Origin: Methanorbis rubei | GTDB lineage: Archaea; Halobacteriota; Methanomicrobia; Methanomicrobiales; Methanocorpusculaceae | NCBI RefSeq assembly: GCF_032714495.1 | Contig: NZ_JAWDKB010000001.1 | Span: forward strand, 248,001-312,000 | DNA: 64,000 nt | Direction: 5' to 3' | Shown here: piece by piece, positions 41,709 to 51,923 of the stretch | How positions within the stretch are numbered: the stretch's first letter is position 1 | Layout of the letters: the number at the start of each line of letters is the position of its first letter | The notes under the pieces: generated by a model | Seen by the model: only the letters and a program-made list of their open reading frames with translations | Told to the model about the DNA's origin: nothing | The model's database searches: none | Position numbers and translations under genes: made by a program

Positions 41709-44381
41709 TTACACTGCCTCCTTTAACACTGACTCAGCAATACCCTTGACATCAACCGGCAGACCAGATGCGGACTTTGCCGGGTCGGTTCCATCCTCAC
41801 CATACTTGAATTGAATGATCTTGCCTCCGGTACTGCGGACAGTTCCATCGTACGCGACCTTCAGATCCTGAAGAGCATTGATCATACGACGCTGCAGGTA
41901 ACCGGACTGCGAAGTACGGACTGCAGTATCTACAAGACCTTCACGACCTCCGATTGCATGGAAGAAGAACTCGGTCGGAGTTAAACCTGACTTGTAGGAG
42001 TTGCGGACGAATCCGTGTGCATCTGATCCCTTGTCGCCGCGCTTGAAGTGCGGCAGGGTGCGGTCCTCGTAACCACGAACGATACGCTCACCACGCACTG
42101 CCTGCTGACCGATACAACCGGCCATCTGTGCCATGTTCAGCATAGAACCACGGGCACCAGATACTGCCATTACCACTGCAGAGTTTTCAAAACCTAAGTG
42201 ACGGGATGCAATTTCTCCGGTACGGTCACGAGCCTTACCGAGTTCCTTCATCACTTGCATTTCAAGCGTCTCTTCCTGGGTTCTTCCCGGCATCGGCTCG
42301 AGATGTCCCTGTTCATAGATGCTGATACGCTGGGCCACGTCAGACTCTGCCTTGTCAAGCACATCACGGATCTGCTTATACTCCTCTTTACCGAGATCGG
42401 TATCATTGATACCATACGAGAAACCGTTGATCATGATTGCACGAATCGACAGTTTGGTTAAGTCGTCAATGTACTCGCGGGCACGCTTCATACCGTGCAG
42501 ACGGATGATACGGTTCAAAATCGCACCGTCCATTGCTCCGACAGATTTCTTGTCAATCGTTCCGGTAAGCAGCTGACCATCCACAATTCTGACGTATGCA
42601 TCATTCGGACAGTGGGTGTCCTTGGTACAGGGGTCACAGTTACGGCAACAGGTTGCCTTGTAGAACATGTTGACGTCGGTTGGCAGAATTACTGAGAATG
42701 CCTGCTTGTTGCTCCAGTACGGGGTTCCGTCGTCACCAATCATTCCGGGCTCCGGAAGGTGTTCCATAGGAGTGTACTTCAGGAGATAGAGGAACTGGGA
42801 TTTGGTGTACCATTTCACCTGATTGGTGAGGAGGAAGATACCGGAGATGTGGTCGTGAAGACCGCCGATAATCGGGCCGCCGAATCTTGGAGAGAGAATG
42901 TTTTCCTGAACTGCAACGAGAAGCTCTGCTTCCGCACGGGCCTCTTCGGTCTGCGGAACATGCAGGTTCATTTCGTCACCATCAAAGTCTGCGTTGTACG
43001 GAGGACACACTGCCGGGTTTAAGCGGAAGGTTCTGCCGTTCATCACTTTGATGTGATGGGACATGATGGACATTCTGTGCAGAGAGGGCTGACGGTTAAA
43101 GAGAACGATATCGCCGTCACGAAGCTGGCGGTCGATCTTCCATCCCGGCTCAATCATTTCTGCAACGGTGTCACAGTTGCCTTCAACTCCTGAGATCAGA
43201 CGGATACGTCTGCCGTCAGGACGGTTGACATAGTTTGCACCGCAGGGGTCACGAAGGGTCGGGCGGTTTGGACCGATCCGAATCATGGACCTGATATCCT
43301 CGATGTTCTGTTTGGTTACGCGGACCGGAACAGACATCTCGTTTGCGATTGCAAGCGGGACACCGACCTCACCGATGGAGAGGTTCGGGTCAGGCGAGAT
43401 AACCGTACGTGAGGAGAAGTTGACACGTTTACCGGACAGTGAGCCACGGAATCTGCCATCCTTTCCTTTCAGTCTCTGGGAGAGCGTCTTTAAGGGACGT
43501 CCCGACCGGTGGCGGGCAGGCGGACATCCGGCAACTTCGTTGTCGAGATATGTCGTGACATGGTACTGCAGAAGTTCCCACAGATCTTCGATGATGAGCT
43601 GCGGAGCACCTGCATCCTGGTTTTCCTTGAACCGCTGGTTGATTCTGATGATATCAACAAGCTTGTGGGTCAGGTCATCTTCAGACCGCTGACCATTCTC
43701 AAGAATAATCGACGGGCGCACCGTTACCGGCGGAACCGGAAGGACAGTAAGGATCGTCCATTCGGGCCGTGCAACGGTCGGGTCGATACCAAGAAGACGA
43801 AGGTCGTCGTCTGTTATCTTTTCCAGACGCTCGCGGATATCAGCAGAGGTGAGTTTGTGCTCGGTCTTGTGAACCTTGCCGTCCTCACCGGTCTCGGTGA
43901 CAATTTCGACAAAGCTTGTCGGCTTCTCGAAGTTAATCTTGAACTGCTGGTCACCGCAGTACGGGCAGACGCGTTCCTTTTTGATATCCTTCTCACCGAT
44001 GGTTTCGGCAGAGTAGGGATCGTCTTCGAGTGCACTGAACCGCTCGATCTCCTCCTTGTCAAGAAGGAGACGACCGCATTCGCGGCAGGTTACACGCAAA
44101 AGTTTTCTGATGAGTCTTGTGTAGCCGACGTGAATAACCGGCTTTGCGAGATCAATGTGGCCAAAGTGGCCGGGGCAGTCGCCCTGCTTCTGACCGCATG
44201 TTTTGCAGCGGAGACCTGGGTCGATAACACCAAGGCTTGGGTCCATCAGACCTTTCGGGTACGGGAAACCATCGTCGTCGTAGGTGTCAGGCCAGATGAC
44301 CTTGCAGACACTCATGTCGCGGATCGCTTTTGGGGAGAGCAGACCGAACTCAATCTTTCCGATTCTCTTTGGGCTGGTCAT
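41709..44381 (-). CDS. rpoA1: DNA-directed RNA polymerase subunit A'
   Basis: 890 residues. Zinc site [18 protein letters not shown] at the N-terminus, the absolutely conserved [10 protein letters not shown] holding the catalytic Mg, and [14 protein letters not shown] toward the C-terminus. Together with A'' it equals bacterial beta-prime. Overlaps nothing; spacing to rpoB1 is 1 nt. All parts needed for activity are visible. Confidence 0.97.
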   Translation of the reverse strand: MTSPKRIGKIEFGLLSPKAIRDMSVCKVIWPDTYDDDGFPYPKGLMDPSLGVIDPGLRCKTCGQKQGDCPGHFGHIDLAKPVIHVGYTRLIRKLLRVTCRECGRLLLDKEEIERFSALEDDPYSAETIGEKDIKKERVCPYCGDQQFKINFEKPTSFVEIVTETGEDGKVHKTEHKLTSADIRERLEKITDDDLRLLGIDPTVARPEWTILTVLPVPPVTVRPSIILENGQRSEDDLTHKLVDIIRINQRFKENQDAGAPQLIIEDLWELLQYHVTTYLDNEVAGCPPARHRSGRPLKTLSQRLKGKDGRFRGSLSGKRVNFSSRTVISPDPNLSIGEVGVPLAIANEMSVPVRVTKQNIEDIRSMIRIGPNRPTLRDPCGANYVNRPDGRRIRLISGVEGNCDTVAEMIEPGWKIDRQLRDGDIVLFNRQPSLHRMSIMSHHIKVMNGRTFRLNPAVCPPYNADFDGDEMNLHVPQTEEARAEAELLVAVQENILSPRFGGPIIGGLHDHISGIFLLTNQVKWYTKSQFLYLLKYTPMEHLPEPGMIGDDGTPYWSNKQAFSVILPTDVNMFYKATCCRNCDPCTKDTHCPNDAYVRIVDGQLLTGTIDKKSVGAMDGAILNRIIRLHGMKRAREYIDDLTKLSIRAIMINGFSYGINDTDLGKEEYKQIRDVLDKAESDVAQRISIYEQGHLEPMPGRTQEETLEMQVMKELGKARDRTGEIASRHLGFENSAVVMAVSGARGSMLNMAQMAGCIGQQAVRGERIVRGYEDRTLPHFKRGDKGSDAHGFVRNSYKSGLTPTEFFFHAIGGREGLVDTAVRTSQSGYLQRRMINALQDLKVAYDGTVRSTGGKIIQFKYGEDGTDPAKSASGLPVDVKGIAESVLKEAV

Positions 44382-44382
44382 G

Positions 44383-46296
44383 TTACACCATATCCTCCAG
44401 TTTCAGTCTGGGCGCAATTCCCATACTCTTCATTTCATCAAGCAGCAGCTTGAATGCGTAGCTCATCTCGACTTCGTAGATGTCGGTCTCTGCACCGCAG
44501 GCAAGACAACGGGTTGCCTTCTGCTTTGCATCATACATTGCAACCATTCCGCAGCGTGCGCAGACGTACTGCTTCACTGCGTCGGACTCGTCAAGCAGGC
44601 GTTCCTTTAAGGCCATTGCTGCTCCGTGTCCGATCATGACATCACGCTCCATTTCTCCGAAACGAAGACCTCCCTCACGGGCACGTCCTTCGGTCGGCTG
44701 ACGGGTCAGAACCTGCACAGGTCCGCGGGACCGTGCATGCATCTTGGTGGATACCATGTGGTAGAGTTTCTGATAATAGATGACACCCATGTAGATGTCA
44801 GCCTGGAATCTGCGGCCGGTGATACCATCATACATGATCTCTCTGCCGTTGTGGGCAAATCCTGCCTGTGCAAGTTCGCGACGGAGCAGCTGTTCACGAG
44901 TGATAGTGTCGTTGGTAACCTCTTTTCCGATATGTTTGTCATTGAGCAGTCTCTGCTGTGCAAACGGGCTGTCAAAGATCTGCTCAACCGGTTTTTTACG
45001 GAACGAAGTTGCGTTGACGCGGGTTCCCATGAGGGCACCGGTCTTGCCGCCGATCATCTCCAGCATGTGGCCAATCGTCATACGGGACGGAACTGCGTGT
45101 GGGTTGATAACAAGGTCAGGAGCAATACCTGCTTCGGTGAAGGGCATGTTCTCCTGCGGAGTGATCAGACCGCAGACACCTTTCTGTCCGTGACGGGATG
45201 CGAACTTGTCGCCGATTTCAGGGACACGAAGGTCACGGGTACGGACCTTGACAAGGCGCGAGGAGTTCTCGGACTCGGTGACAATAACGGTGTCAACGAT
45301 ACCGGTCTCGTTGCTGCGCATGGTGATGGAGGTGTCGCGACGCTTTTCAACGGCAATGAGTTCACCGGTCGGTTCCTCAAGGAATCTCGGTGGCGAGGTC
45401 TTGCCGATCAGAACATCCTTTTCCATGACGCGGGTTTCAGGGTTGATGATACCGTCAGTGTCAAGGTTTGCATAGGAGCCGGGTCCGTGAGAACCCTGAA
45501 CATCATCTTCGGGGACTTCGATTCTGTCAACCTGTCCTCCCGGGTAACGGCGCTCTTCTCCTTCATAGGTTCTGAAGAAGTGGGAACGGCCAAGACCGCG
45601 CTCGACTGATGCTTTGTTGAAGATGAGTGCATCTTCAATGTTGTAGCCTTCGTAGGAGATGATGGCGACACAGAAGTTCTGTCCCTGCGGGCGGGTGTCA
45701 GAACCGATAAGCTCTGCAGCCTGGGTGTGGACCATAGGGACCTGGGCATAGTGAAGCATGTGACCGCGGGTGTCGGGACGCAGCTTCATGTTTGCCTGGG
45801 CAAAGCCGAGAGCCTGTTTGATCATACCTGCACCCATGGTAACACGCGGAGATGCATTGTGTTCCGGGAACGGAACGTGTGCTGCTCCGATACCAAGAAT
45901 CAGAGACGGGTCGATCTCAAGGTGAGTGTGGTCAGGGGTAAGGTCGTCTTCATAGACGCCGATGTAGAGGTCGTCCTCTTCTTCAGCGTCGATGAACTCG
46001 ATCTTTCCCTGAGCAACGAGACTCATGAATTCGTACTCGCCGCTGCGCACTCTCTCGATGTCGTCGGGAGTAACGGACGGTTGACCGTTTTCAACCACAA
46101 TCAGCGGGCGGCGAGCCCGTCCGCGGTCGGTGTTGATGACGATTTCGTTGCTGTAATCTTTGTAGGAGATGTTGACTTCGGTCGGAACCTGACCGTTCCG
46201 GCGCATCTGACGGAAGTTTCTGGTGAAATCAACTGCGTCGTCGACTTTGCCGAACAGAGCACCGTCAACGAACACTCTTGCCATTTTCTTTTCCAT
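44383..46296 (-). CDS. rpoB1: DNA-directed RNA polymerase subunit B' (C-terminal half of B)
   Basis: 637 residues. It holds the second half of the beta-like subunit: [33 protein letters not shown] (hybrid-binding), [12 protein letters not shown], and C-terminal zinc cysteines [20 protein letters not shown]. The split of B into B' and B'' is typical of methanogens and some other euryarchaea. Starts directly after the rpoB2 stop; [12 protein letters not shown] at 46284 is an alternative start. Confidence 0.96.
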   Translation of the reverse strand: MEKKMARVFVDGALFGKVDDAVDFTRNFRQMRRNGQVPTEVNISYKDYSNEIVINTDRGRARRPLIVVENGQPSVTPDDIERVRSGEYEFMSLVAQGKIEFIDAEEEDDLYIGVYEDDLTPDHTHLEIDPSLILGIGAAHVPFPEHNASPRVTMGAGMIKQALGFAQANMKLRPDTRGHMLHYAQVPMVHTQAAELIGSDTRPQGQNFCVAIISYEGYNIEDALIFNKASVERGLGRSHFFRTYEGEERRYPGGQVDRIEVPEDDVQGSHGPGSYANLDTDGIINPETRVMEKDVLIGKTSPPRFLEEPTGELIAVEKRRDTSITMRSNETGIVDTVIVTESENSSRLVKVRTRDLRVPEIGDKFASRHGQKGVCGLITPQENMPFTEAGIAPDLVINPHAVPSRMTIGHMLEMIGGKTGALMGTRVNATSFRKKPVEQIFDSPFAQQRLLNDKHIGKEVTNDTITREQLLRRELAQAGFAHNGREIMYDGITGRRFQADIYMGVIYYQKLYHMVSTKMHARSRGPVQVLTRQPTEGRAREGGLRFGEMERDVMIGHGAAMALKERLLDESDAVKQYVCARCGMVAMYDAKQKATRCLACGAETDIYEVEMSYAFKLLLDEMKSMGIAPRLKLEDMV

Positions 46297-47850
46297 TTAC
46301 TCACTCCGGATTGGTTCGATGTCCATGCCGCGGATAATGCGCATCATTTCTTCTTCGTCTTCAATTCCTTTGCTGATCTCAACAAGCTGGGCGAAGTTTT
46401 TCACCAGACCACAGTTTGGTCCTTCCGGTGTCTCGGACGGACAGATTCTTCCCCACTGGGTTGGGTGCAGATCACGGGCCTCGAAGTGAGGCTGGGATCT
46501 GGACAGCGGAGAGATGACACGGCGCAGGTGGGAGATGACGGACATGTGGTCAACACGGTCCATCAGCTGGGATACTCCGGTACGGCCGCCGACCCAGTTT
46601 CCGGTTGCAAGCGGGTGGATGAGCCGTTCGGTTAAGACGTCTGCACGAACAACCGTTCCAATTGCAAGTTCTCTGTGACGCATGCTGGCACGCTCAAGCT
46701 GGTATTTGACGTCGCGCGTGAGTCTGTTGAGGGAGATACGGAAGAGGTCTTCCATTAAGTCACCGGCAAGCTTCAGGCGTTTGTTGGAGTAGTGGTCTTT
46801 GTCGTCGATTCTCCTTTTGTTTAAGGCGAGATCGAAACAGGCTTCTGCCATTCTTCCAAGGAACTCTGCTTTTGCGACGCGGACGTCTTTTGCATAGACT
46901 TCGTAGCCTTCGTCTCCGGGTTTTAAGTGGGACGGGATGAGGTAGTTTAAGTGCGGCAGCAGGTAGCTGTCAAGCACGAACTCGGCACGTTTTCTCTGAT
47001 AGTCTTTGGTCTGGTTCGGTGCGAGTTTTTTACCGACGTACATGATGCCTTCTTCGGAGTTCGCACATTCGGACTCTTCGAGGTTCTGCATCATATAGGT
47101 TAAAACATCTTCCGAGCGTGAGACTGCGGAGACGACGTCTTCATCAGTCTCAAGACCTAATGCACGCATCAGGTCTGCGAAACGGAGGTGGCCGGCAACG
47201 GACGGGAAGCTGACGTCGAGGAGATTCTTTTTATTTTTCTCGACGACGACGAGTGCGCGGTAGCCACGGAACTGAGAGAACACTTTGGATACATGGATCT
47301 GCTCGTTGTATCTCTCGGTGTACTCGGTCATGATCTTGTTTGAGGCAAGGTCCTCAAGGGTCATGAGTACGCGTTCAGTACCGTTGACGATGAAATATCC
47401 TCCGGGGTCGCTTGGATCTTCGCCCTGTTCGGTTCTTTCTTCGGTTGTGAGTCCGCAGAGGTTGCAGACTTTGGATCCGATCATAACCGGAAGCTGACCA
47501 ATGGTCGTCTCCTGCGGGTCGAAGACTTTGTCGCCCTGATGGAGTGTCATGGTAAGGACCATCGGTGCTGCGTAAGTAAGGTTACGCAGACGTGCTTCGG
47601 TCGGGTATAATTTGCTCTGTGATCCGTCCGCTTCACGGACGATCGGTTTTTCGACACGGATTTCTCCGAGTTCAACCCATACGGGTTCCTGGTTCTTTCC
47701 CCGGTTTACGATCTCCGTCTCAACAAGGCGCTGCTCATTGACGACTTTCTGCAGGTTGTACTGCACGAAGTTGTTGAATGAGTCAAGCTGGTGACGGGCG
47801 ACGTGTTCCTGGGAAAAGTATGCTCCGGAAAGTACGCTTCTATCAATCAA
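46297..47850 (-). CDS. rpoB2: DNA-directed RNA polymerase subunit B'' (N-terminal half of B)
   Basis: 517 residues, the first half of the split B subunit: GYFIVNGTERVLMTLEDLAS (conserved lobe), RRVISPLSRSQPHFEARDLH and PTQWGRICPSETPEGPNCGL (the fork-loop motif). It forms the other side of the DNA channel. It lies 15 nt after rpoH; the operon order rpoH-B''-B'-A'-A'' is the archaeal standard. Confidence 0.96.
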   Translation of the reverse strand: MIDRSVLSGAYFSQEHVARHQLDSFNNFVQYNLQKVVNEQRLVETEIVNRGKNQEPVWVELGEIRVEKPIVREADGSQSKLYPTEARLRNLTYAAPMVLTMTLHQGDKVFDPQETTIGQLPVMIGSKVCNLCGLTTEERTEQGEDPSDPGGYFIVNGTERVLMTLEDLASNKIMTEYTERYNEQIHVSKVFSQFRGYRALVVVEKNKKNLLDVSFPSVAGHLRFADLMRALGLETDEDVVSAVSRSEDVLTYMMQNLEESECANSEEGIMYVGKKLAPNQTKDYQRKRAEFVLDSYLLPHLNYLIPSHLKPGDEGYEVYAKDVRVAKAEFLGRMAEACFDLALNKRRIDDKDHYSNKRLKLAGDLMEDLFRISLNRLTRDVKYQLERASMRHRELAIGTVVRADVLTERLIHPLATGNWVGGRTGVSQLMDRVDHMSVISHLRRVISPLSRSQPHFEARDLHPTQWGRICPSETPEGPNCGLVKNFAQLVEISKGIEDEEEMMRIIRGMDIEPIRSE

Positions 47851-47865
47851 GTATATCCACTCTGG

Positions 47866-48114
47866 TTATTTTTTCGGCCGTCTGACTACGAGGCGGTAGG
47901 AGGTAGCTTCACCTGCTGTCTGACTTTTGCGCGTGATGCGAATAACCATTCCTGGTTTTGCTCCGCATGCTTTGGCAGCAGGATCGTCATGATACATTTT
48001 TGGAAGGTGCTCTTCGGTGATGTCATAGTCGGTAAGAAGTTGGGAGACCTCTTCCGGGGTCATGATCTGGTGATCGGGAACCATCTCATGGAGTAGTACG
48101 TTTAGTCGTGTCAT
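47866..48114 (-). CDS. rpoH: DNA-directed RNA polymerase subunit H
   Basis: 82 residues, homologous to eukaryotic Rpb5 C-terminal domain: [40 protein letters not shown], and GDPxAKxxGAKPGxVIRIxR-type end. First gene of the rpo operon. AGGAG 5 nt upstream and a TATA box (48137-48144) fix the start. Confidence 0.95.
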   Translation of the reverse strand: MTRLNVLLHEMVPDHQIMTPEEVSQLLTDYDITEEHLPKMYHDDPAAKACGAKPGMVIRITRKSQTAGEATSYRLVVRRPKK

Positions 48115-48136
48115 AGAGCTCCTATTTAAGATCTGG

Positions 48137-48144
48137 ATATATAC
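48137..48144 (-). promoter_or_regulatory. TATA box of the rpo operon
   Basis: GTATATAT (minus strand) about 25 nt upstream of the rpoH ATG; AGGAG (48119-48123) follows between them. Confidence 0.55.
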
Positions 48145-48310
48145 GGATGTCTGTTGCTTGTGTTCAGAGTTCTCACCACATAAAAGTCTCAGAGTTTTTT
48201 TGTTGACGCTTTCAGGTTGTCCAACGGACGCGCCAATACACGCTGCCGAAAAGTAAATAGGGCGGTCTTATGAGGTCCGTTTTTCCTAAAAACCCATGGC
48301 GACGTGCAAG

Positions 48311-48384
48311 CGGGCCAGGAGGGAGTTGAACCCCCGACCTGCGGATTAAAAGTCCGACGATCTGCCTGACTGATCTACTGGCCC
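48311..48384 (-). tRNA. tRNA-Lys (TTT)
   Basis: 74 nt on the minus strand: acceptor GGGCCAG/CTGGCCC, anticodon loop CTTTTAA with anticodon TTT, T arm GGGGGTTCAACTCCC. One weak pair (T-C) at the base of the anticodon stem. CCA not encoded. Confidence 0.93.
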
Positions 48385-48429
48385 TTGTTGTCCTCTGGAA
48401 GGTAGCATCATTATTGGGATTGAAAAATA

Positions 48430-48640
48430 TATATACATGCCGGTTGGCCCCGCAGATTGCGGAACCTGGTATGCGTTGGACGGAGAATGAACGTCCTCCG
48501 GCCTGTTTGACCCAAATTATGCCTTCGCGTTATTTAGGTTGTCGGTTCCTCAATAATAACGTGTCGAGTTGAAAGCGCCCGTCGATGGGCACGAGTCATT
48601 GCTGGTTAAAGAGGCAGGAGTCCTGGCGAACCCCTACAAT
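48430..48640 (+). ncRNA. Candidate structured RNA between tRNA-Lys and psiE-like gene
   Basis: ATATATATAC at 48427-48436 precedes a GC-rich stretch without a good ORF. Possible stems are GCCGG ... CCGGC closing CCGCA-GATT-GCGG and GGACG ... CGTCC (about 48440-48502), then GCCC-GTCGAT-GGGC and CAGGA-GT-CCTG further on. No GNAR loop or RNase P/SRP motif is visible. The TATA box may instead serve tRNA-Lys on the other strand. Low-confidence call. Confidence 0.25.
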
Positions 48641-48694
48641 TATATTGATAAAATTGCTATAGAGTATGTAATTGCCCGAGAATTTTTCGCGGGT

Positions 48695-49168
48695 ATGAGA
48701 GTTATGATTGAAGATTTGGATCCATTTCCCCGCATACGCACATTCCTGACAAAGGGCTGCGGCATTATCACTATCTGTATTTATGTGACGATTGCGATTC
48801 TGCTGGTGGTTGCGGCAATTATTGGTGTTATTGAGACTGCGGGTCTTGTGGGGCTGGCGATAGCCCAGCCGTCGCAGCATTCGCTGACCGGTATTTTGCA
48901 GGCAATTCTCTTGATCATTGTGATTGCGACGCTTGTGGATATGGTTGCGTCGTATATCCGTGCAGGCCGTGTTCTTATCCGTCCGATTCTGATTGCAGGT
49001 ATTACGACGATGGTGCGGAGGCTGCTGGTGAGCAATCTGACGTTTATTGATATTATCGGGACGACGATTATGATTCTTGGTCTGACGGTTGCGCTGATTT
49101 ATGTGGGCCGTGATGAGCAGGAGATGATGGAGCATCTTAAGGAGCTGAAGAGCGCAGAGGATCAGTGA
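48695..49168 (+). CDS. PsiE-like membrane protein
   Basis: 157 residues from ATG 48695 (MRVMIEDLDPFPRIRTFLTK). Four membrane helices (e.g. GIITICIYVTIAILLVVAAI, LQAILLIIVIATLVDMVASY) with a PsiE-like pattern (phosphate-starvation-inducible E family); cytoplasmic acidic tail. TTATATTGAT near 48640 fits a promoter for this start; an in-frame TTG at 48569 would add 42 residues with no signal. Function not established for this family. Confidence 0.7.
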   Translation: MRVMIEDLDPFPRIRTFLTKGCGIITICIYVTIAILLVVAAIIGVIETAGLVGLAIAQPSQHSLTGILQAILLIIVIATLVDMVASYIRAGRVLIRPILIAGITTMVRRLLVSNLTFIDIIGTTIMILGLTVALIYVGRDEQEMMEHLKELKSAEDQ

Positions 49169-49258
49169 TTCTCTTTTTTTGCGGATGCCAAAGTAAAAAC
49201 TAATAAGGAACACGTGTCTAATATGTAAGATGCTTCGTCCCAGAAGGGAGAAGAATGA

Positions 49259-49331
49259 GGGGCCGTAGGGTAGCCTGGAATCCTAGGAGACTGGGGGTCT
49301 TCTGACTCGCGTTCAAATCGCGGCGGCCCCA
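49259..49331 (+). tRNA. tRNA-Pro (GGG)
   Basis: 73 nt: acceptor GGGGCCG/CGGCCCC with discriminator A, D stem GGGT/ATCC, anticodon loop CTGGGGG giving GGG, T arm CGCG-TTCAAAT-CGCG. CCA not encoded. Confidence 0.93.
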
Positions 49332-49363
49332 TTGTAATTTTTTTTTGTTTTGGAGTTGATTGT

Positions 49364-50215
49364 ATGAGACTTGCGCCGGAATGCAGAGCATGTCTGCTCT
49401 CAAGGGTTGTTGCAGAGGCAGGGTATGCGGGAGCTGATGAGGATACTGTTGATAGAGTGCGGGAGTTGTGTACGCAACTGTACGATTCACGGGCAAGTGA
49501 GCCGATAGGGGCATCGGTTATTGCAGGAGCGGTGCACCGACGCTGTTATGAGATGATCGGGTCAGCTGATCCGTATAGTGAATTGAAGGTGCAGGATAAT
49601 GCGGTTGCGATGAGAGTTGCAGAGGCCGTCGCGCCGATGCTTTCTGATGTGCATGATTATTTTGTTGCTGCAGTGATTGGGAATGCGATGGATTACGGGG
49701 TTGCAGGGCATGAGATCGCGAAGGATTTTACGAAGTATTTCCGTGAGATGTTTGAGCGCGGCCTTGCGCAGGATGATACGGAGAAAATTCTCGCGCTTGC
49801 GGACCGCGTGGTGTACTGTACTGACAACTGCGGCGAGGTGATTTTTGATCGGATGCTCTGCGAGGCTCTTAAGAGACGCGGGAGTCATGTGACGATTGTG
49901 GTGAAGGATCAGCCGATGCTGAATGATGTGACGATGAAGGAGGCAGAGGATCTGCGATTGTCTGAGGTTTGTGATGCGGCGCTGCATGCAGGCGGCGGTG
50001 CGCAACTTGGTCTGCATCCGGATATGTATCCACCGGAGGTTACTGACGCTATGCGAAATGCTACGCTGATTATTTCAAAGGGGCTTGCGAATTACGAAAG
50101 CCTGACCGAGTATGAGGGTCTGCCGCCGGTTGCATATCTGATGACGGTGAAGTGCGAGCCGGTCGCCCGGCATGTGGGGGCAAAGAAAGGCGATCTGATT
50201 GCGGTGCTGCGATAG
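49364..50215 (+). CDS. ARMT1-like (DUF89) protein
   Basis: 283 residues. N-terminal CRACLLSRVVAE (two Cys) in a helical cap, then the DUF89 phosphatase core: the aspartate in VVYCTDNCGEVIFDRMLCEA, followed by VTIVVKDQPMLNDVTMKEAE and ATLIISKGLANYESLTEYEG. These are the metal-dependent phosphatase motifs of damage-control proteins that remove harmful phosphometabolites. Natural substrate unknown. It lies right behind tRNA-Pro in the same direction (33 nt). Confidence 0.88.
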   Translation: MRLAPECRACLLSRVVAEAGYAGADEDTVDRVRELCTQLYDSRASEPIGASVIAGAVHRRCYEMIGSADPYSELKVQDNAVAMRVAEAVAPMLSDVHDYFVAAVIGNAMDYGVAGHEIAKDFTKYFREMFERGLAQDDTEKILALADRVVYCTDNCGEVIFDRMLCEALKRRGSHVTIVVKDQPMLNDVTMKEAEDLRLSEVCDAALHAGGGAQLGLHPDMYPPEVTDAMRNATLIISKGLANYESLTEYEGLPPVAYLMTVKCEPVARHVGAKKGDLIAVLR

Positions 50216-50392
50216 AGTTTCACGAAAAAGTGTGATCCAACAAAATCCCATTGTATTCCCACAACAAACAAATCCATAAACCCATCATCCGCCTCAACAG
50301 AAATCACCACTTTTTTCACAAACATCCCTCAATAATCACGCAAAACATCATCAGAAGATACCATTATCATCTCACCCGACAACCAAACATCT

Positions 50393-51430
50393 ATGAAATG
50401 CCCCGTCTGCGGACAGGATTGCATTCAATCATCTGATGATCTTTTGAAAACCTCTGCTCACCGGTTTGATGCATGCCAGTCCTGCCATGGCCTATCAAGA
50501 AACAAACAGATACCTCCGGAACCGGACCTGCCGCCTCCCCCCTGCCCGTTCTGCGGCAAGCGCCATATCGACGACGTTTTTTTCCACATCTGGCTTATTC
50601 TCACCGAAGAAAAAGTAATCCCTCCAGATGCTCCCTTGACGAGTGCGGGAGTTCCGCACCTGCATCCGTTCATGGTGCTCCGTTCACCACCGTACCTTCC
50701 CGAAAAATCAATGATCCTGCTCACCCATGCAGTCAATCGGGCCACTGCCGACCGACTCATGGAAGAAGTTCCCGAACTCCGCGGCATCGTCTGCGACCGC
50801 CACATCATACCGGGCCTCTCGGAAGGCATCTGCTCCCCAGTCTATCATACCCATGAGTGCATCATCGGATGCGACCTGCATGCGACCATCTTCTCCTCTC
50901 CCTCCGGAAACATCGTAGTGTACCAGCGCAGCAGCACCATGCACATTGAAATGCCGCGGCCCTTCAACCCCAAACTTCTCTCCCTCTCCCACATGATTGA
51001 CCACAAAAACCCTGCGCTTGTCATCGACGGATGCTGCGGGGTTGGGACGCTTGGCATCGCCGCTGGCCTTGCAGGAATGCCTCACATCATCTTAAACGAC
51101 CGGTGGTATGCAGCAGCATACTGGAGCGCAGTCAACATCGAAGTTAACCGCCGTCCCCTCGGACTCGATGAATGCGACTGGTCAACAGACTGGGATAACC
51201 TCAGCGCCAAAAAAATCCGCAGATGCCCAATCGAAATACTACAGGCATCAGGAGAAAATCTTCGCATCTCAGTGCTCCACGGCGACTTCCGCTGCCTCCC
51301 GAAAAAACTCTCCGACCTCTCAGCCTCCCTCTGCATATTCGACCCGTTTGAAAAGAATGATCACAAAAAACTCAGAAAAATCATGAATGAATGGGAACAA
51401 GAGACCGGGGGGCAGATATTCATCCCGTAA
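50393..51430 (+). CDS. Zinc-ribbon plus methyltransferase-like protein
   Basis: 345 residues. N-terminal Cys-rich part with three CxxC knuckles (CPVCGQDC, CQSCHGL, CPFCGKRH), then a mixed domain with Cys/His (CDRHIIPGLSEGICSPVYHT), and a C-terminal class I Rossmann SAM domain: LVIDGCCGVGTLGIAAGLAG, a second strand NDRWYAAAYWSAVNIEVN, and VLHGDFRCL. It resembles methanogen-specific fusion proteins; likely an RNA or small-molecule methyltransferase, target unknown. Upstream region 50216-50392 shows nothing clear. Monocistronic. Confidence 0.7.
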   Translation: MKCPVCGQDCIQSSDDLLKTSAHRFDACQSCHGLSRNKQIPPEPDLPPPPCPFCGKRHIDDVFFHIWLILTEEKVIPPDAPLTSAGVPHLHPFMVLRSPPYLPEKSMILLTHAVNRATADRLMEEVPELRGIVCDRHIIPGLSEGICSPVYHTHECIIGCDLHATIFSSPSGNIVVYQRSSTMHIEMPRPFNPKLLSLSHMIDHKNPALVIDGCCGVGTLGIAAGLAGMPHIILNDRWYAAAYWSAVNIEVNRRPLGLDECDWSTDWDNLSAKKIRRCPIEILQASGENLRISVLHGDFRCLPKKLSDLSASLCIFDPFEKNDHKKLRKIMNEWEQETGGQIFIP

Positions 51431-51464
51431 GTGGTTAAGATACTTTCATTACTACTGAACTGTA

Positions 51465-51630
51465 ATATATACACAGTTTTTCCTGCACGCAAGGAACTTA
51501 CGTTGCCGGAAAACTGGTGTTCATCCAGAACGGAAGGACACGGACTGCGGGAAGATTCGGATTTTATGGGGCCACCTCCCCAGGTGCCGGATCGGAGTGC
51601 AGATCTACCAATAAAAATGGTGAATCTCAA
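51465..51630 (+). promoter_or_regulatory. Long leader of rpl30e-nusA
   Basis: TAATATATACAC (about 51465) is a likely TATA box, leaving roughly 130 nt before the L30e ATG. The leader contains GC-rich potential stems (GGGGCCACCTCCCC, near 51570) and no convincing ORF. As L30e binds kink-turn RNA, autoregulation is possible but unproven. Confidence 0.35.
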
Positions 51631-51921
51631 ATGGATTTCAACTTATCCCTGAGAAGGGCAATCAAGACCGGTAAGGTCGTCTTAGGACAGAACAGCGTCG
51701 AAAAGATCATTGCAGACAACAAAGCAGAACTTGTTATCGTTGCACACAATGCACCGGAAAAAGTTCGCGCAATGCTTGCAGCAGCAGAGAACCTCCCGCT
51801 CTACGAATTTAGCGGCAGCTCCCGTCAGCTCGGCAAAGAGTGCGGTCGTGACCACATGATCAGCGTTCTTGCAATCGTCGAAGCAGGCGAATCCGACATT
51901 CTCAGCCTTAAGAGAGCATAA
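51631..51921 (+). CDS. rpl30e: Ribosomal protein L30e
   Basis: 96 residues from ATG 51631 (MDFNLSLRRAIKTGKVVLGQ). L7Ae/L30e fold: NSVEKIIADNKAELVIVAHN, KVRAMLAAAENLPLYEFSGS. GGTGA precedes the start. In most euryarchaea this gene lies between rpoA2 and nusA; here it kept nusA (2 nt away) but is 10 kb from the rpo operon. A TATA box near 51465 implies a leader of about 130 nt. Confidence 0.92.
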   Translation: MDFNLSLRRAIKTGKVVLGQNSVEKIIADNKAELVIVAHNAPEKVRAMLAAAENLPLYEFSGSSRQLGKECGRDHMISVLAIVEAGESDILSLKRA

Positions 51922-51923
51922 AT

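Noticed and set aside
43509-45609. Long antisense reading frames across the polymerase genes (e.g. 43509-44453 and 44626-45609, plus strand)
   Set aside because: They lie opposite rpoA1 and rpoB1, whose motifs are unmistakable, and their translations show no domain; they are mirror frames of conserved GC-biased codons.
48430-48640. SRP RNA or RNase P RNA
   Set aside because: Neither the SRP helix 8 GNAR/GGAAG motif nor the RNase P GAGGAAAGTCC core is present.
48569-48694. Longer N-terminus for the PsiE-like protein from TTG 48569
   Set aside because: The extension has no homology-like pattern, and a TATA box near 48640 lies inside it, favouring the ATG at 48695.
51431-51652. 73-residue frame ahead of rpl30e
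   Set aside because: It overlaps the rpl30e start in another frame, has no ribosome site and a Pro/Arg-rich translation; more likely leader sequence.
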